A program made the translations under genes and the position numbers. Source: Carya illinoinensis (Eukaryota > Streptophyta > Magnoliopsida > Fagales > Juglandaceae). Taken from it: a DNA stretch of 64,000 nucleotides. The stretch lies in assembly GCF_018687715.1 (NCBI RefSeq), contig NC_056766.1, positions 3,803,501 to 3,867,500 on the forward strand, in the 5' to 3' direction. Below, one piece after another: positions 53,722-64,000 of the stretch (position 1 is its first letter; each line of letters opens with the position of its first letter). A model generated the notes under the pieces. It saw only the letters and a program-made list of their open reading frames with translations. It did no database searches and was not told where the DNA came from.

Positions 53722-54294
53722 TTGTCTTGTTCTTTATGCTATCTCTATAAAATCAGTCTTAAAGTTCATCCGATTTGTATCAAATCTTATTCTCATCTCT
53801 ATAACTCATCTGCATTCCTTCAACATTCTCGCTTTAAGTTTTCAATTCTTTTCTCAATGGCTCATTCTTCTAACATTCCTTTAGATTCATCCATGAGGTA
53901 TTCAGCACCTGAACATCCTGTCCTTTCTGCAGCTACCATTGGTGCCATGTTGCAGCAAGAGAATAATAGTTTGGCTAATAAGTCAGACTCCGATGCTATC
54001 TACGACTTGGTGAGTCTTGGGACTCGCTACTCATCCTCTATTGTTGCTTTTTCCCAGCGAGTACAAGCCAAAAACCATGAGGTTGAAAGGCTTAAAGAAC
54101 AAATTGTTGTACTTCAACGAATTGTTCAAGAGTCTCATACAAGGGAAGGAATCATTTGGCAGAAGAATAAACAGTTGAAATCTCTATTAGATTCTTCATT
54201 CCGCTTGCCAGTTCCCATGGATAGGAATGACATGATATTGTATGAAGAGAATGAGCGTCTCAAACATGAGGCTAAGAACCTCAAGTTTATGTAA
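53722..54294 (+). CDS. Copia-D antisense gene 2, coiled-coil protein
   Basis: The open frame is 190 aa, but the likely start is the internal ATG at 53857 (145 aa, MAHSSNIPLDSS). The first 45 residues overlap a TATA box (CTCTATAAAATC, about 53741) and a leader-like stretch. N-terminus Ser/Pro-rich with APEHPVLSAATIGAML; then coiled-coil heptads (VQAKNHEVERLKEQIVVLQRIVQE, NKQLKSLLDSS, YEENERLKHEAKNL). It is a tandem paralogue of antisense gene 1, about 250 bp apart. It stops 48 bp before the pol stop on the other strand, so the two transcripts would converge. Confidence 0.6.
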   Translation: MSCSLCYLYKISLKVHPICIKSYSHLYNSSAFLQHSRFKFSILFSMAHSSNIPLDSSMRYSAPEHPVLSAATIGAMLQQENNSLANKSDSDAIYDLVSLGTRYSSSIVAFSQRVQAKNHEVERLKEQIVVLQRIVQESHTREGIIWQKNKQLKSLLDSSFRLPVPMDRNDMILYEENERLKHEAKNLKFM

Positions 54295-54342
54295 AAGTAT
54301 TTAAAAAATATCTTTCTATTTTTATGAACTCTGATCTATCTT

Positions 54343-55987
54343 TTAAGAGATATTCATAACATGCATCATACCTATTTCTCTTCTAATCATACATAATCTA
54401 TCTTCTGGTAAAGGTTTTGTGAATATATCTGCTAACTGATCGTGTGTGTTTGTGAACTCTAGTACTATATCGCCTTTCTGCACATGATCTCGAAGAAAAT
54501 GATATCTTTTTTCAATATGCTTAGTTCTAGAATGTTGTATTGGGTTCTTTGAAAGATTTATAGCACTTGTATTATCACATTTGATTGGAATGTGATTATA
54601 CATGAGTTTAAAATCTTCAAGTTGTTGCTTCATGTAGAGAACTTGAGCACAACAACTACCCGCAACAACATATTCTGCCTCAGCAGTAGATAGTGCAACA
54701 GAATTTTGTTTTTTACTAAACCAGGAAACTAGTGCATGACCTAAGAAATGACATGCTCCACTAGTGCTTTTTCGATCTATTTTACAGCCAGCATAATCTG
54801 CATCTGTGTAGCTGATTAGATCGAAAGATGTGTGCTTAGGGTACCATAACCCTAGGTTAATTGTACCACTAAGATATCTAAGAATGCATTTAACTGCAAT
54901 TAAATGTGATTCTTTTGGAGATGATTGAAAGCGTGCACATAAGCACACACTAAACATAATATCTGGTCTACTGGCTGTTAAATATAATAAGCTACCAATC
55001 ATACCTCAATATATCTTCGAGTCAACTGGCTTACCGGATTTATCTTTATCAAGTTTAGTTGATGGGCTCATTGGTGTTCCAATTTCCTTAGCACCTTCCA
55101 TCCCAAACTTCTTCAATAATTCCTTAATATATTTTGATTGATTGATGAATGTCCCACTTTTTGCTTGCTTAATTTGCAATCCGAGAAAGAATGTAAGTTC
55201 TCCCATCATGCTCATCTCAAATTCTTCCTGCATAGTCTTAGCAAAAACTTGACACATATTTTCATTAGTAGCACCGAATATTATATCATCAACATAAATC
55301 TGAATCAAAAGAATATCATCATTTTCATATTTAATGAAAAGAGTTGTATCGATTTTTCCTCTTGAAAAACCTTTTTTTAATCAAGAAACCACTGAGTCTC
55401 TCGTACCAAGCTCTAGGAGCTTGTTTGAATCCATATAGTGCTTTTGTGAGTTTGGAAACATGATTTGGGGAAATATGATTTTCAAAACCTGGAGGTTGCT
55501 CAACATATACCTCTTCATTTATAAAACCATTTAAGAAAGCACTTTTAACATCCATTTGAAAAAGTTTGAAATCTTTATAACAAGCATATGCAAGTAGCAT
55601 TCGAATAGCTTCTAATCTTGCGACTGGTGCATATGTCTCATCATAATCGATTCCTTCTTCTTGATTAAAACCTTGGGCTACAAGTCGAGCCTTATTTCTA
55701 GTAATGATTCTGGACTCATCTTTCTTGTTTCTAAAAACCCATTTTGTTCCAATAATAGTATGATTTTTGGGTCTAGGAATAAGTGTCCAAACATCATTTC
55801 TTTCAAATTGATTCAACTCTTCTTGCATAGCTAGAATCCAAGATTCATCAAGAAGTGCTTCATCAATATTTTTGAGTTCAATCTGAGATAGAAAAGCAGT
55901 ATGATTGCAAATATTTCTAAGAGATGATCGAGTACTTATATCTCTTGAAGGTTCTCCCAAAATTTGTTCCACTGGATGATCTTTCAC
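54343..55987 (-). pseudogene. Copia-D reverse transcriptase and RNase H
   Basis: The RVT_2 domain spans 55987 to about 55006: WILAMQEELNQFERNDVW, KARLVAQGFNQEEGIDY, FQMDVKSAFLNG, the catalytic YVDDI (about 55290). RNase H follows (55002-54343) with SYTDADYAGC, STAEAEYVV and DNTSAINLSKNP, ending IFTKPLPEDR. Lesions: a frameshift in an A/T run near 55372, just before the YVDD block, and TGA at 55014 (CGA-type Arg to stop). A TAG at 55994 separates it from integrase. Apart from three lesions the enzyme is well preserved, so decay is fairly recent. Confidence 0.9.
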
Positions 55988-55993
55988 AAATTT

Positions 55994-57421
55994 CTACTGT
56001 TTGGTTGCATCTTGTATTAAATTTTGATGATCTTTCCTGATGGCTTCCTCTATTGTGTTCCCTTTGTTGAGATTGAGACTTTCCATATTATTTATACCTC
56101 CTGTTTCTTCATCAATAGATTTCTTGGAGAGTGGAGAATTAGATTCATCAAATACTACATGCATAGATTCTTGTACAGTCAAAGTCTTTTTATTGAATAC
56201 TCTATAAGTTTTACTATTAGTAGAATACCCGAGAAAGATACCTTCATCAGATTTTGCATCAAACTTGCCTAAATTATCCCTGTCATTCAAAATAAAACAT
56301 TTGCATCCAAATACATGAAAGTAACCAATGTTGGGCTTTTTCTCATTCCAAAGCTCATAGGGAGTTTTATTTAACTTAGACCTTAGCGTAACTCTATTTA
56401 TAACATAACATGCAGTACTTACCGCTTCGGCCCAAAAATAACTAGGCAAGTTGTTCTCATTGAGCATTGTTCTTGCCATCTCTTGAAGAGATCTATTTTT
56501 CCTCTCTACTACCCCATTTTGTTGAGGAGTTCGAGGAGCAGAAAAATTATGCACAAAACCATTTTCATCACAAAATGTTTCAATATTTTTATTAACAAAC
56601 TCTTTTCCCCTATCACTTCGGATACTTGAAATAGTATAGCCCTTTTCATTTTGAATTCTCTTGCATAACTTGGTAAAGGCATTATGTGCCTCATCTTTAT
56701 GAGCAAGAAAGATGACCCAAGTATATCTAGAGAAATCATCAACAATAACAAATGCATAATATTTTCCTCCTAGACTTGCAACTCTATTTGGTCCAAAAAG
56801 ATCCATGTGTATCAGTTGCAATGGTCTAGTAGTGGAAATATGTTTCTTGGTTTTAAAAGAAGTTTTTGTTTGTTTACCAAATTGGCATGCATCACAAATT
56901 TTGTCTTTAAGAAAATTTGTTTTTGGTAAACCTCTCACAATATCATTTTTTGAAAGTTTGGAAATAAGTTCCATATTGGCATGACCTAATCTTCTATGCC
57001 ATAGCCAACTAGTTTCATTTTGAGCTGAAAAGCAAATAGCATCTTGTGAGGTAATTTCTTCAAAATCGATTGTATAAACATTATTGTTTCTAAAAGCAAT
57101 AAAACAAATATTACAATCATGATCATTCAAAATAATGCACTTATCCATTTTGAAAGTAACTGTAAATCCTTTATCACATAATTGACTTATGCTCAAAAGA
57201 TTATGTTTTAGACCTTCAACAAGTAGAACATCTTCAATTATGAGAGAAGATTCATTACCAATTTTACCTATTCCCACGATCTTCCCTTTCGAGTTGTCTC
57301 CAAATGTCATGTGTCCTTCTTCTTTAGATCTAAGATCAAAGAACTTAGTCTTGTCTCCCGTCATGTGTCTTGAACATCCACTATCTAAAAACCACTTGTT
57401 TTTGCTTGTGGATGACTTCAT
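55994..57421 (-). pseudogene. Copia-D protease and integrase
   Basis: 475 aa open. Aspartic protease with the DSG triad in WFLDSGCSRHMTG (residues 10-22), the gag_pre-integrase HRRLGH...CDACQFGK (about 147-191), and the integrase core with its acidic residues in LIHMDLFGP, SIRSDRGKEF and PQQNGVVERKNR, then the Copia-specific FGCKCFI and GIFLGYS segments. The block ends at TAG 55994-55996 (KQ-stop-KFVKDHP), after which the RT frame continues unchanged, so the stop is a nonsense mutation within one polyprotein. Confidence 0.9.
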
Positions 57422-57479
57422 GCATACCTATAAAAACAATTAAAATGATTTTTCTTGGTACCCAAGTTCTTTGGGTCCT

Positions 57480-59112
57480 TTATTTATTAGTATTAGAAGA
57501 AACAAAATTTTTAGGTACCCATATGGCCCTAATAGTCATTGTATGATTTCTTCTAATAGGACAAGTATAATAATTATGACCATTTCTATTACAAAAATTA
57601 CAAATAGCATGTGACATATATGAAGAACTTGAATGATTATAATAATATCTTTTTTTGACAAAATTATTTTTATGAAAAGAATTTTGAATATTGGTCTTTG
57701 ATGTAGAAGGATTATCAAAGAAATTTTTATAAGGTTTGTATTTTTGTTTTGGCATATATCCCAAACCTGCCTTATCAAAAACACATCTTTGACTACCAAG
57801 AAATTTTTCAAGATTTCTTTTTCCATTCGTAAAGTTTTCAACAATATTTTCTAAATCGGTTTTCTTCTTATTCAACTCAAGATTTTCATCTTTCAAAATG
57901 ATACTTTCTTTTCTTAAAATATCAATTTCGTTTGTTAAAGAAGAATTTTTCTTTTTCAAAGCAGTATATTTGATACCTAATTTTTCAAATTCCTCATAAA
58001 CCTCTTCTTAAACATTTTGCAATTTTTCATATGAAGGATCTTCAATATTATCAAGATTTGTTACCTCAATGTCATCTTTAGCCATAAGACAAAGATTTGC
58101 CGATTCTCCATTGCTTGCTTCACTATCTGAGCTACTTGAATCATCATCCCATGTAGCTTTCATTGCTTTCTTGCCCTTGTTTCGATCTTTCTTTAGCAGA
58201 GGACAATCTGGCTTGATATGACCAGGCTTATTGCATTTATAACAAATTAAAGTGTCATTTTTACCTGAATCTTTCTTGGAAAACTTTTTGAAGGATTTCC
58301 TCGAAGGAGTTTTATTTTTCTTTAAGAACCTCTGAATTCTTCTTGTTATCATCGCAACTTCTTCATCTTTGTCTTCATTTTCCTCATCTTCATCACTTTC
58401 ACTTTCATGAGGAACAGCTTTAAGTGCCAAGCTCTTCTTTGACTTTCCTTCTTCTTCTCCTATTTTCAATGTGTACTCATGGGTGATAAGTGACCCGATG
58501 AGTTCATTCACTTCAAGCTTCTTGAGGTCTCTAGCTTCAAGAATCGCTGTCACTTTTGATTCCCAGCGTTTTGGTAGAGTTGAGAATTTTTCTTACTATT
58601 TCCACCTTGGAATAAACTTTGCCAAGAGCTGTCAAGCTGTTTATGACGTTAGTAAAACGAGTGTGCATACTAGAAATAGATTCATCATCATTCATCTTAA
58701 ACATTTCATATTCATGAGTAAGAATATAAATTTTTGATTCCTTGACTTGCGAAATTCCTTCATAAGTAACTTTCAAGTTATCCCAAATTTCTTTTGCCGT
58801 AGCACAAGTCATTATTCTATTAAACTCATTTCCATTAAGAGCATTAAATAATAAATTCATAGCAGTTAAATTCAAAGTATAAATTCTATCGTCTTCACGA
58901 TCAAACTCTTTTTCTTCCTTTTTGACCTTTACTCCATCAACTACTTTTGTAGGAATATAAGGTCCATTTACAATGCATTTCCAAATTTCTCGACCTTGAG
59001 CCTGAAGGAATATTCTCATTCTAACTTTCCAGAATGAGTAATTGTCTCCACAAAAAAGTGGAGGCCGACTGCTAGATTGACCTTCACCAAATGAAGCTGC
59101 AATGTTAGCCAT
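57480..59112 (-). pseudogene. Copia-D gag
   Basis: Starts at 59112 (MANIAASFGEGQSSSRPPLFCG) with the UBN2-type FWKVRMR motif. A frameshift near 58575 in the ILNS.PKRWESK region breaks the frame; 58553-58008 continues with ELIGSLITHEYTL and the CCHC knuckle CYKCNKPGHIKPDC. A further break near 58008 leads to 57959-57480 with a coiled coil and a second knuckle CNFCNRNGHNYYTC. It diverges from Copia-A/B/C gag and belongs to a separate subfamily. Confidence 0.85.
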
Positions 59113-59157
59113 AAGATCTTAACTCAAAAGATAGTTAATCTTATAATAGAGCTCTTA

Positions 59158-59169
59158 GCTCTGATACCA
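59158..59169 (-). other. Copia-D primer binding site
   Basis: The minus strand reads TGGTATCAGAGC, two bases from the LTR at 59172. Confidence 0.9.
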
Positions 59170-59171
59170 AT

Positions 59172-60152
59172 TGTTGCCCAGATGACTAACACAAGAGGGG
59201 GGGTGAATTGAGTTGTATTAAAAAAAATAACAATTATAAATCAAATATATAATATAAAATATAAACAAAATATGAAATAGCAATAAATATAAAGAGTAAG
59301 GGTAAGAGAGATGCAAACTCAGTATGTTAACGAGGTTCGGCCCCACTGCCTACGTCCTCGCCTCAAGCTACCCCTTGAGGATTCCCGAATTCACTATTCA
59401 ATCTCCTTCAGGTGGAGATAGAAACCTATAACACCTTTGAACAACACCGCTACAAAGGATCTGTGTAGAACACCCTCTACACTTGCAATCACCTTACACG
59501 TGGTGATTCAACTATTCCCCGTGTAGATTACTTTCTACACGCACAAGGGTTATACACACCCTTTTTTTGATACAAGAGCTGATAGTGGGTAGGTTATCAG
59601 AAAACACTCCTCAATGAGTGGAATAAGAACAATACAGCACAAACTATATCTCTCAAAATGAACAAGAATTAAGGCTCAATGCTTAGAGAAGAGAGAATGA
59701 AAGCTTTGAATGAATGTTGTATGCTCTGGATGTTGTAAATGTGAAGCTCTCAAATGATCTATTTATAGGCATATGAGACTTCATATTCAAATTTAAAAAG
59801 ATTCACGTGTCAAAGACAACATCATTCACTTTTTCAAAAAATTCAAATAAAAGGTTCTTCATTTTCAATTGTCAAAGACATCAATCACTTTTGAAAATAT
59901 TCAAATATAACATGCACATGTGAAATATGACAATCAATCATCTTTAATATTTTTAAAGTTCAACCCTTTAATCAAGGTATGCACATGTGAAAGATGACAA
60001 TCAATCATCTTTCAAAATTTTCAAATTTAATTTTCAAAATATTCATGCACATGTGGAAAATGTATTTTAATGCTTTATGATAAAATATTAATTTTTGAGC
60101 CTTAATCCTAATTTCGAATTTTTAAGAGATTTACATATTACTCTATGACTTT
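59172..60152 (-). repeat. Copia-D LTR (5' LTR in element sense), truncated
   Basis: Matches 51343-52520 with an internal deletion near 59880 (about 180 bp, with GACATCAATC/GCATCAATC microhomology) and breaks off at 60152 in GACTTTAAT, about 160 bp before the expected end. Confidence 0.85.
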
Positions 60153-61795
60153 AATACTTATATAATTATATTGTGATATATTTAATATATATGTATATAG
60201 TATGCTATTATATATATTAATAATATGCTAATACTATTGGTCTATTTGTATATAATAAATTAGTAATAGTTATTAACTTATTTGCTATAACTAATAATAC
60301 ACTAGTACTAATACTATAATTAATAACTATATATAATAATAGTAATACTATATGTAATATACTAGTATTACTATATCTCTTCAAACACTACACATTTATT
60401 AATACTTTATGTCATACTATATTAAATAATAGTAATACTATTATTACTAATACTCTGTGTAGTTATTTTAAATACTATATTACTAATACTCTATATAGTT
60501 ATAGTGATTTAATAATATCATATTACATATTAAGTTAACTATACTAATACATTATAAATTTATACATATACGATATATTATAATTTATACCATAACTCTT
60601 ATAATATGTAATTAATATATTAATATATACGAGTACTATATATTATAGTTAATAGTTATACATTAAATAGTATAATAATACATTGATACTAAATATATAT
60701 AGTTATAGACTTATAATGATTTAGTTATTATGAATTTACGATTAGTTATAGACTATTAGTAAAGTCTATATATTACGAATCCATTATAAGTCTATAACTA
60801 TATATATTTAGTATCAATGTATTATTATACTATTTAATGTATAACTATTAACTATAATACATAGTACTAGTATATATTAATATATTAACATATTATAAGA
60901 CTTATGGTATAAATTAGTATAGTATTACTTATAGTATTAGTATTATAATTTACTATTAGTATAGACTATTAGTATAGTCTATAAGAATTTATAGAATATA
61001 CTAATAGTCTATAACTATTAGTAAAGAATTTATAGAATATACTAATAGTCTATAACTATTAGTAATATATATAGTTATAGACTTATACTAGTATTAGTAA
61101 TATTAGTTATGTTGAATCAATCAGTTAGTATAACTATCAGTAATTTGTATTAAACTATTAGTAATTTAGTATAGCTATATTATATCAGTTATATTAGTTA
61201 TGTTGAATCAATCAGTTAGTATAACTATTTTCTACATTATTAGTATTAATAATATTAGTATTAGTTATAAGCATATATCTTATATTAGACTTAAGAGTCT
61301 TAGACAATATAATAGACTAATAGTATTAGTACAACTGTATAACTATATATTAATACTAATTATAGTGAAAAGTATAACTATATAATAGTATTAATAGTAG
61401 ACTAATTGTATAGCTATATATTAGTATTAGTTATATTGTTATAGTGATTTAATATATTATAATTTCTATATTATAATTTATACTATAACTCTTATAATAT
61501 GTTAATATATTAATATATATAGTAGTACTATATATTATAGTTATACATTAAAGAATATAATACTACATTCATACTAAATATATATAGTTATACATTTATA
61601 CTTATAGTGATTTAGCTATATATTAATATTAATATTACTTATAGTATTTAATATAACTATATAGTCTATATTAGTATAAGTATAACTATAGTATATTATA
61701 ATATTAGACTATTAGTATTAGTATATAATTATAAATATTAGTATAAGTAAAAAATTATATAATTAATTTATAAAATTATTTATATAAATTATATT
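60153..61795. repeat. TA-rich repetitive block with long hairpin
   Basis: 1.6 kb over 80 percent A+T, built from reshuffled phrases TATAGTTATAGACTTAT, AGTATTAGTAATA and ACTAATAGTCTATAACTA. It contains a long inverted repeat (60578-60923), a third copy of the same arm (about 61470-61615) and direct repeats (TTATGTTGAATCAATCAGTTAGTATAACTAT-type segment at 61106 and 61198). No gene. The left edge is the break in the Copia-D LTR. Confidence 0.75.
60578..60923. repeat. Long inverted repeat (hairpin)
   Basis: Arms 60578-60718 and 60782-60923 with a loop of about 63 bp. The inner 78 bp of each arm (60641-60718 against 60782-60859) pair perfectly by my reading; the outer part has a few mismatches and small indels. 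Confidence 0.85.
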
Positions 61796-61799
61796 TATT

Positions 61800-61888
61800 T
61801 ATTTTTTATTTTTTTCATTCGGTCCGGTCCAAAAATGGCCGGTCCGGTCGGTTTCGCTGGTCCGAACCGGCCGATTCTCACCCCTATC
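61800..61888. repeat. hAT-like terminus
   Basis: GGTCCGGT/ACCGGCC-rich sequence ending CTCACCCCTA; the reverse complement starts TAGGGGTGAGAATCGGCCGG, the wording of many plant hAT-type non-autonomous ends. No opposite end or 8-bp TSD is found. Confidence 0.4.
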
Positions 61889-61912
61889 AATGAGTACAAC
61901 TCTTTTCATATA

Positions 61913-63181
61913 CAAAAATGCTGAATGTATTTGCCGTGCATACTCGTGAAGGAAGCGGTGCTTACGTGGAAAATGAAACATACCGTTTTAGTCAAGTGGC
62001 AAAAACGAATCGTTTTGCCCTTCCTTCATCTTCCCGTGAACTCTCCCTGTCTTCGTCTTCCCACCTCTTTCTTCCCATGAAGCTCTGCATCTCCATTCCC
62101 ATGAAGGGATGCCTCTCCCTCCCACGGTTCGCTCATCACCTTCATTTTCAAGGCCAAATCTCACCGTTTACCCTTCCTCCTCACAAGATCTTGTTTCCTT
62201 GGTAGTGTTTCCGTCTCCCTTCTTCAACCCACGAGTTTGTCGATATTATCATACTTATCAACACAAATAATATTGCTCGTGTGCATCAGACTTTCAAGCC
62301 AAAAAAAAGTGTAGTGGAAATCATATTCAAATAGTCAATATTCTACACTTTTCAAAATCCTTGAAGAAAACTTCAGTGAGGTCCTTTATCATGTTAGTCA
62401 ATCAGTACCTATTTTAGTAAGCTAATTTTATTAGATGGACGATTACTGCTCTGGGTATTACAGAAGTTCCAATGTTCCATAGACTTTGTGAGAAAACAAT
62501 CTCCTTTGTTTATTGAGAAAGGTCTGAGTGAACACTTTCGAGGAAAGAAGCACAAAGCCAAAGAAACTGGGCTTAGTTAACCCAGAGAATGGCAAGATTT
62601 CCAGCTCAAGATCACTGCCAAAGGAATGTACTAAGCCTTCGCAGCTTACAGAGATTATTAATATTGGAAGCTCAAGACTGGAGACAAAATTTGAAGGGGA
62701 ATCAGTTCACATCTTCTTGTGGAAGGGAGCAAATACACACGAAGATCTAGTTGAGAGTAGTAGTTGATTGAGAAAAGAAAAGCAAAGATCTTACCCATGT
62801 CTGATGAAGCTATCCACGAAGACGACCCACACGAAGATCTTATCAATTTGCACCAAAGATCCAACAAGTCATATTGCAACGAACGGGCGATCTAAATCCA
62901 TGAAGCTCTTTGATCCCTACCAGTCGTAGAAATCACTCGCGCCAATGAATGTTGTAGTGGTCGTAGAAATCATGAAAAAGATTGGCCCTTTTCATCTACC
63001 CACGAAGACCCAAAGATCTGCCTTTTTCATCTACCCACTCGAAGAAGAAGACAACCACCACACGAAGAGCTCTGAGTGTCTTTCTTTCTTTTTTTGTCGT
63101 TCTTCATTTTTTTTAATTTAACTGACGTGGCCTGCACTCTTGCCTTGCATTTGCACACTCCGACTGACTGTAGCAAAATTG
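61913..63181 (+). mobile_element. Non-autonomous Mutator-like element (Pack-MULE candidate)
   Basis: 1,269 bp flanked by a perfect 9-bp duplication TTTCATATA (61904-61912 and 63182-63190), the TSD length of Mutator-like elements. The ends begin CAAAAATGCTGAATG and, inverted, CAATTTTGCTACAGT and stay loosely similar for about 65 bp (GTGCA, ACGTGG/ACGTCA). The interior is GC-richer than its surroundings, with a pyrimidine-rich leader-like stretch (62010-62220) and a codon-like segment (62528-62767). No transposase. Captured host-gene pieces are possible but I recognise none. Confidence 0.6.
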
Positions 63182-63190
63182 TTTCATATA

Positions 63191-63930
63191 TGTTGTTCTC
63201 CTATATGTTGTGAGCGTGAGAGGGAGAGCAGTAAAGGCGCCCTCTCACGTCATGTACTTTACATCAAATTATTACTCAAGCCCCATCGCCCCCATCCTAT
63301 AGCTGTTAGCAAATATGTTTCGAGAAAATTAAGAATTTTTCAGTACTATTGGAGGATTTTTTTTTTCTTCTTTTCTAATCAAGCTTGTATTAAAACTAAA
63401 TAGGATTACTACAAGTTTACTAAATTAAGGAATAAATATTGTAAGAGTTATGCATTGCATATTAATTAATGTATAACTTTGGTGTCAAAATAATATATAA
63501 TTGGTGACATGAATTTAGGATTAATTACTCAATGAATTAATGGTGGTAGGGTCTAAAGTTGGTGATTGGTTCATATAAAAATATAAATGGAATATCCCAA
63601 CAGAGTAATATAATTAAATATATAATTGTACTAATTCATCATGCATATCTATATGGTTGTTTGGTTTAAAATAATTATATGATTTTTTCTTTCAAACTTC
63701 GTTACCCATATATCTTTATTCCTCCAATCAGCTTTTATTTGCACCAATAATCTTATTATTATTATCATCATGATCGTGATGATCATCAAATTGGCTTGAG
63801 GCATCATAATTGACCATATAGATTAATTATTTAATTAGGTTGTTGATTTTTAACCCTTTTTTTGTGCAAAATTAAACGTTGTTCTAATGTTTTGGTACAA
63901 GTACTCTCCCCATGCAGTACTTTTTTCTTT
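63191..63930 (+). repeat. Segmental duplication, copy B, second part
   Basis: Matches 34890-36150 in order, with the MITE site unoccupied (63306-63314). Together with 50515-51342 it forms the second copy of the duplicated segment, split by about 11.8 kb of later insertions. Confidence 0.8.
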
Positions 63931-64000
63931 GAAAATGTGAATTCATTCATCATACCAAAATTACAAATATGACTTATCAATACAGGAAAATCCAGACTAT
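63931..64000. other. Window end, nothing recognised
   Basis: A short stretch beyond the duplicated segment; no feature. Confidence 0.5.

Larger units (their letters stand above)
51343..60152 (-). mobile_element. Copia-D, SIRE-like retrotransposon with full pol (decayed)
   Basis: Left LTR 51343-52679 (complete, 3' LTR in element sense) and right LTR 59172-60152, truncated at its outer end and missing about 180 bp internally. PBS 59158-59169; PPT complement 52680-52693. Gag (59112-57480), protease-integrase (57421-55994) and RT-RNase H (55987-54343) follow in Copia order. Between pol and the 3' LTR lie two plus-strand (antisense) coiled-coil genes. Flank GTATA (51338-51342) cannot be matched because the right end is lost. 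Confidence 0.9.

Noticed and set aside
61918..62205. 95-aa frame in the MULE
   Set aside because: It begins inside the terminal inverted region and its Ser/Leu/Pro-rich composition follows a pyrimidine-rich leader. No domain is recognised.
1..64000. tRNA or rRNA genes
   Set aside because: The tRNA-Met-like stretches found are 12-base primer binding sites next to LTRs. No cloverleaf-length or rRNA-like sequence was noticed; a tRNAscan or Infernal run would be decisive.

Overview
This 64 kb window looks like a repeat-dense stretch of a eudicot plant nuclear genome, probably a woody species. I infer this from the transposon families (SIRE-like Copia, chromovirus-like Gypsy, a CACTA with plant-specific Transposase_24 and DUF4216 domains, MULE and MITE elements), the AT-rich spacers and a wall-associated-kinase fragment. 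The exact taxon cannot be fixed from sequence alone. I see no intact single-copy host gene, no rRNA or tRNA gene and no CRISPR array. Nearly everything is transposable elements, nested several deep and dated relative to one another by target-site duplications (TSDs).

Layout. (1) 1-8450: a promoter-like GC-rich segment, then a Gypsy LTR relic split by gag-only Copia-A (2170-7883, TSD ACTTT). (2) 8451-32836: a CACTA/EnSpm transposon of about 7.7 kb, swollen to 24.4 kb by three insertions: a Gypsy-like solo LTR (8832-10043, TSD TCTAT), a young gag-only Gypsy (11795-20009, TSD GTGAA) and gag-only Copia-C (22499-29763, TSD CTTAT). Its own genes are a six-exon Transposase_24 (TNPA-like) gene, a DUF4216 (TNPD C-terminal) remnant and a Transposase_32-type gene read the other way from a divergent promoter. 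(3) 32837-39660: AT-rich spacer with a MULE-type MITE, Gypsy gag debris and a dispersed repeat. (4) 39660-47640: an old Gypsy LTR relic split by gag-only Copia-B (40082-45944, TSD AATAC). (5) 47640-51342: LTR relics, a 40-bp perfect palindrome and a WAK fragment. (6) 51343-60152: Copia-D, a SIRE-like element with gag, protease, integrase, RT and RNase H (all decayed) plus two antisense coiled-coil genes. (7) 60153-64000: a TA-rich block with a large hairpin, an hAT-like end, a MULE with a perfect 9-bp TSD (61913-63181), and the second half of a segmental duplication whose other copy is 33220-36130.

The main biological points are these. Four elements from two superfamilies kept LTRs, primer sites and gag but lack pol beyond the gag/protease junction. 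A CTCGAG-rich 51-bp minisatellite lies at three TATA promoters in two unrelated element types. A Transposase_32-type protein is carried by both a Copia retrotransposon and the CACTA. Two paralogous coiled-coil genes with their own TATA boxes lie antisense between pol and the LTR of Copia-D. Short acidic exons behind same-phase splice acceptors recur in three Gypsy LTR families.
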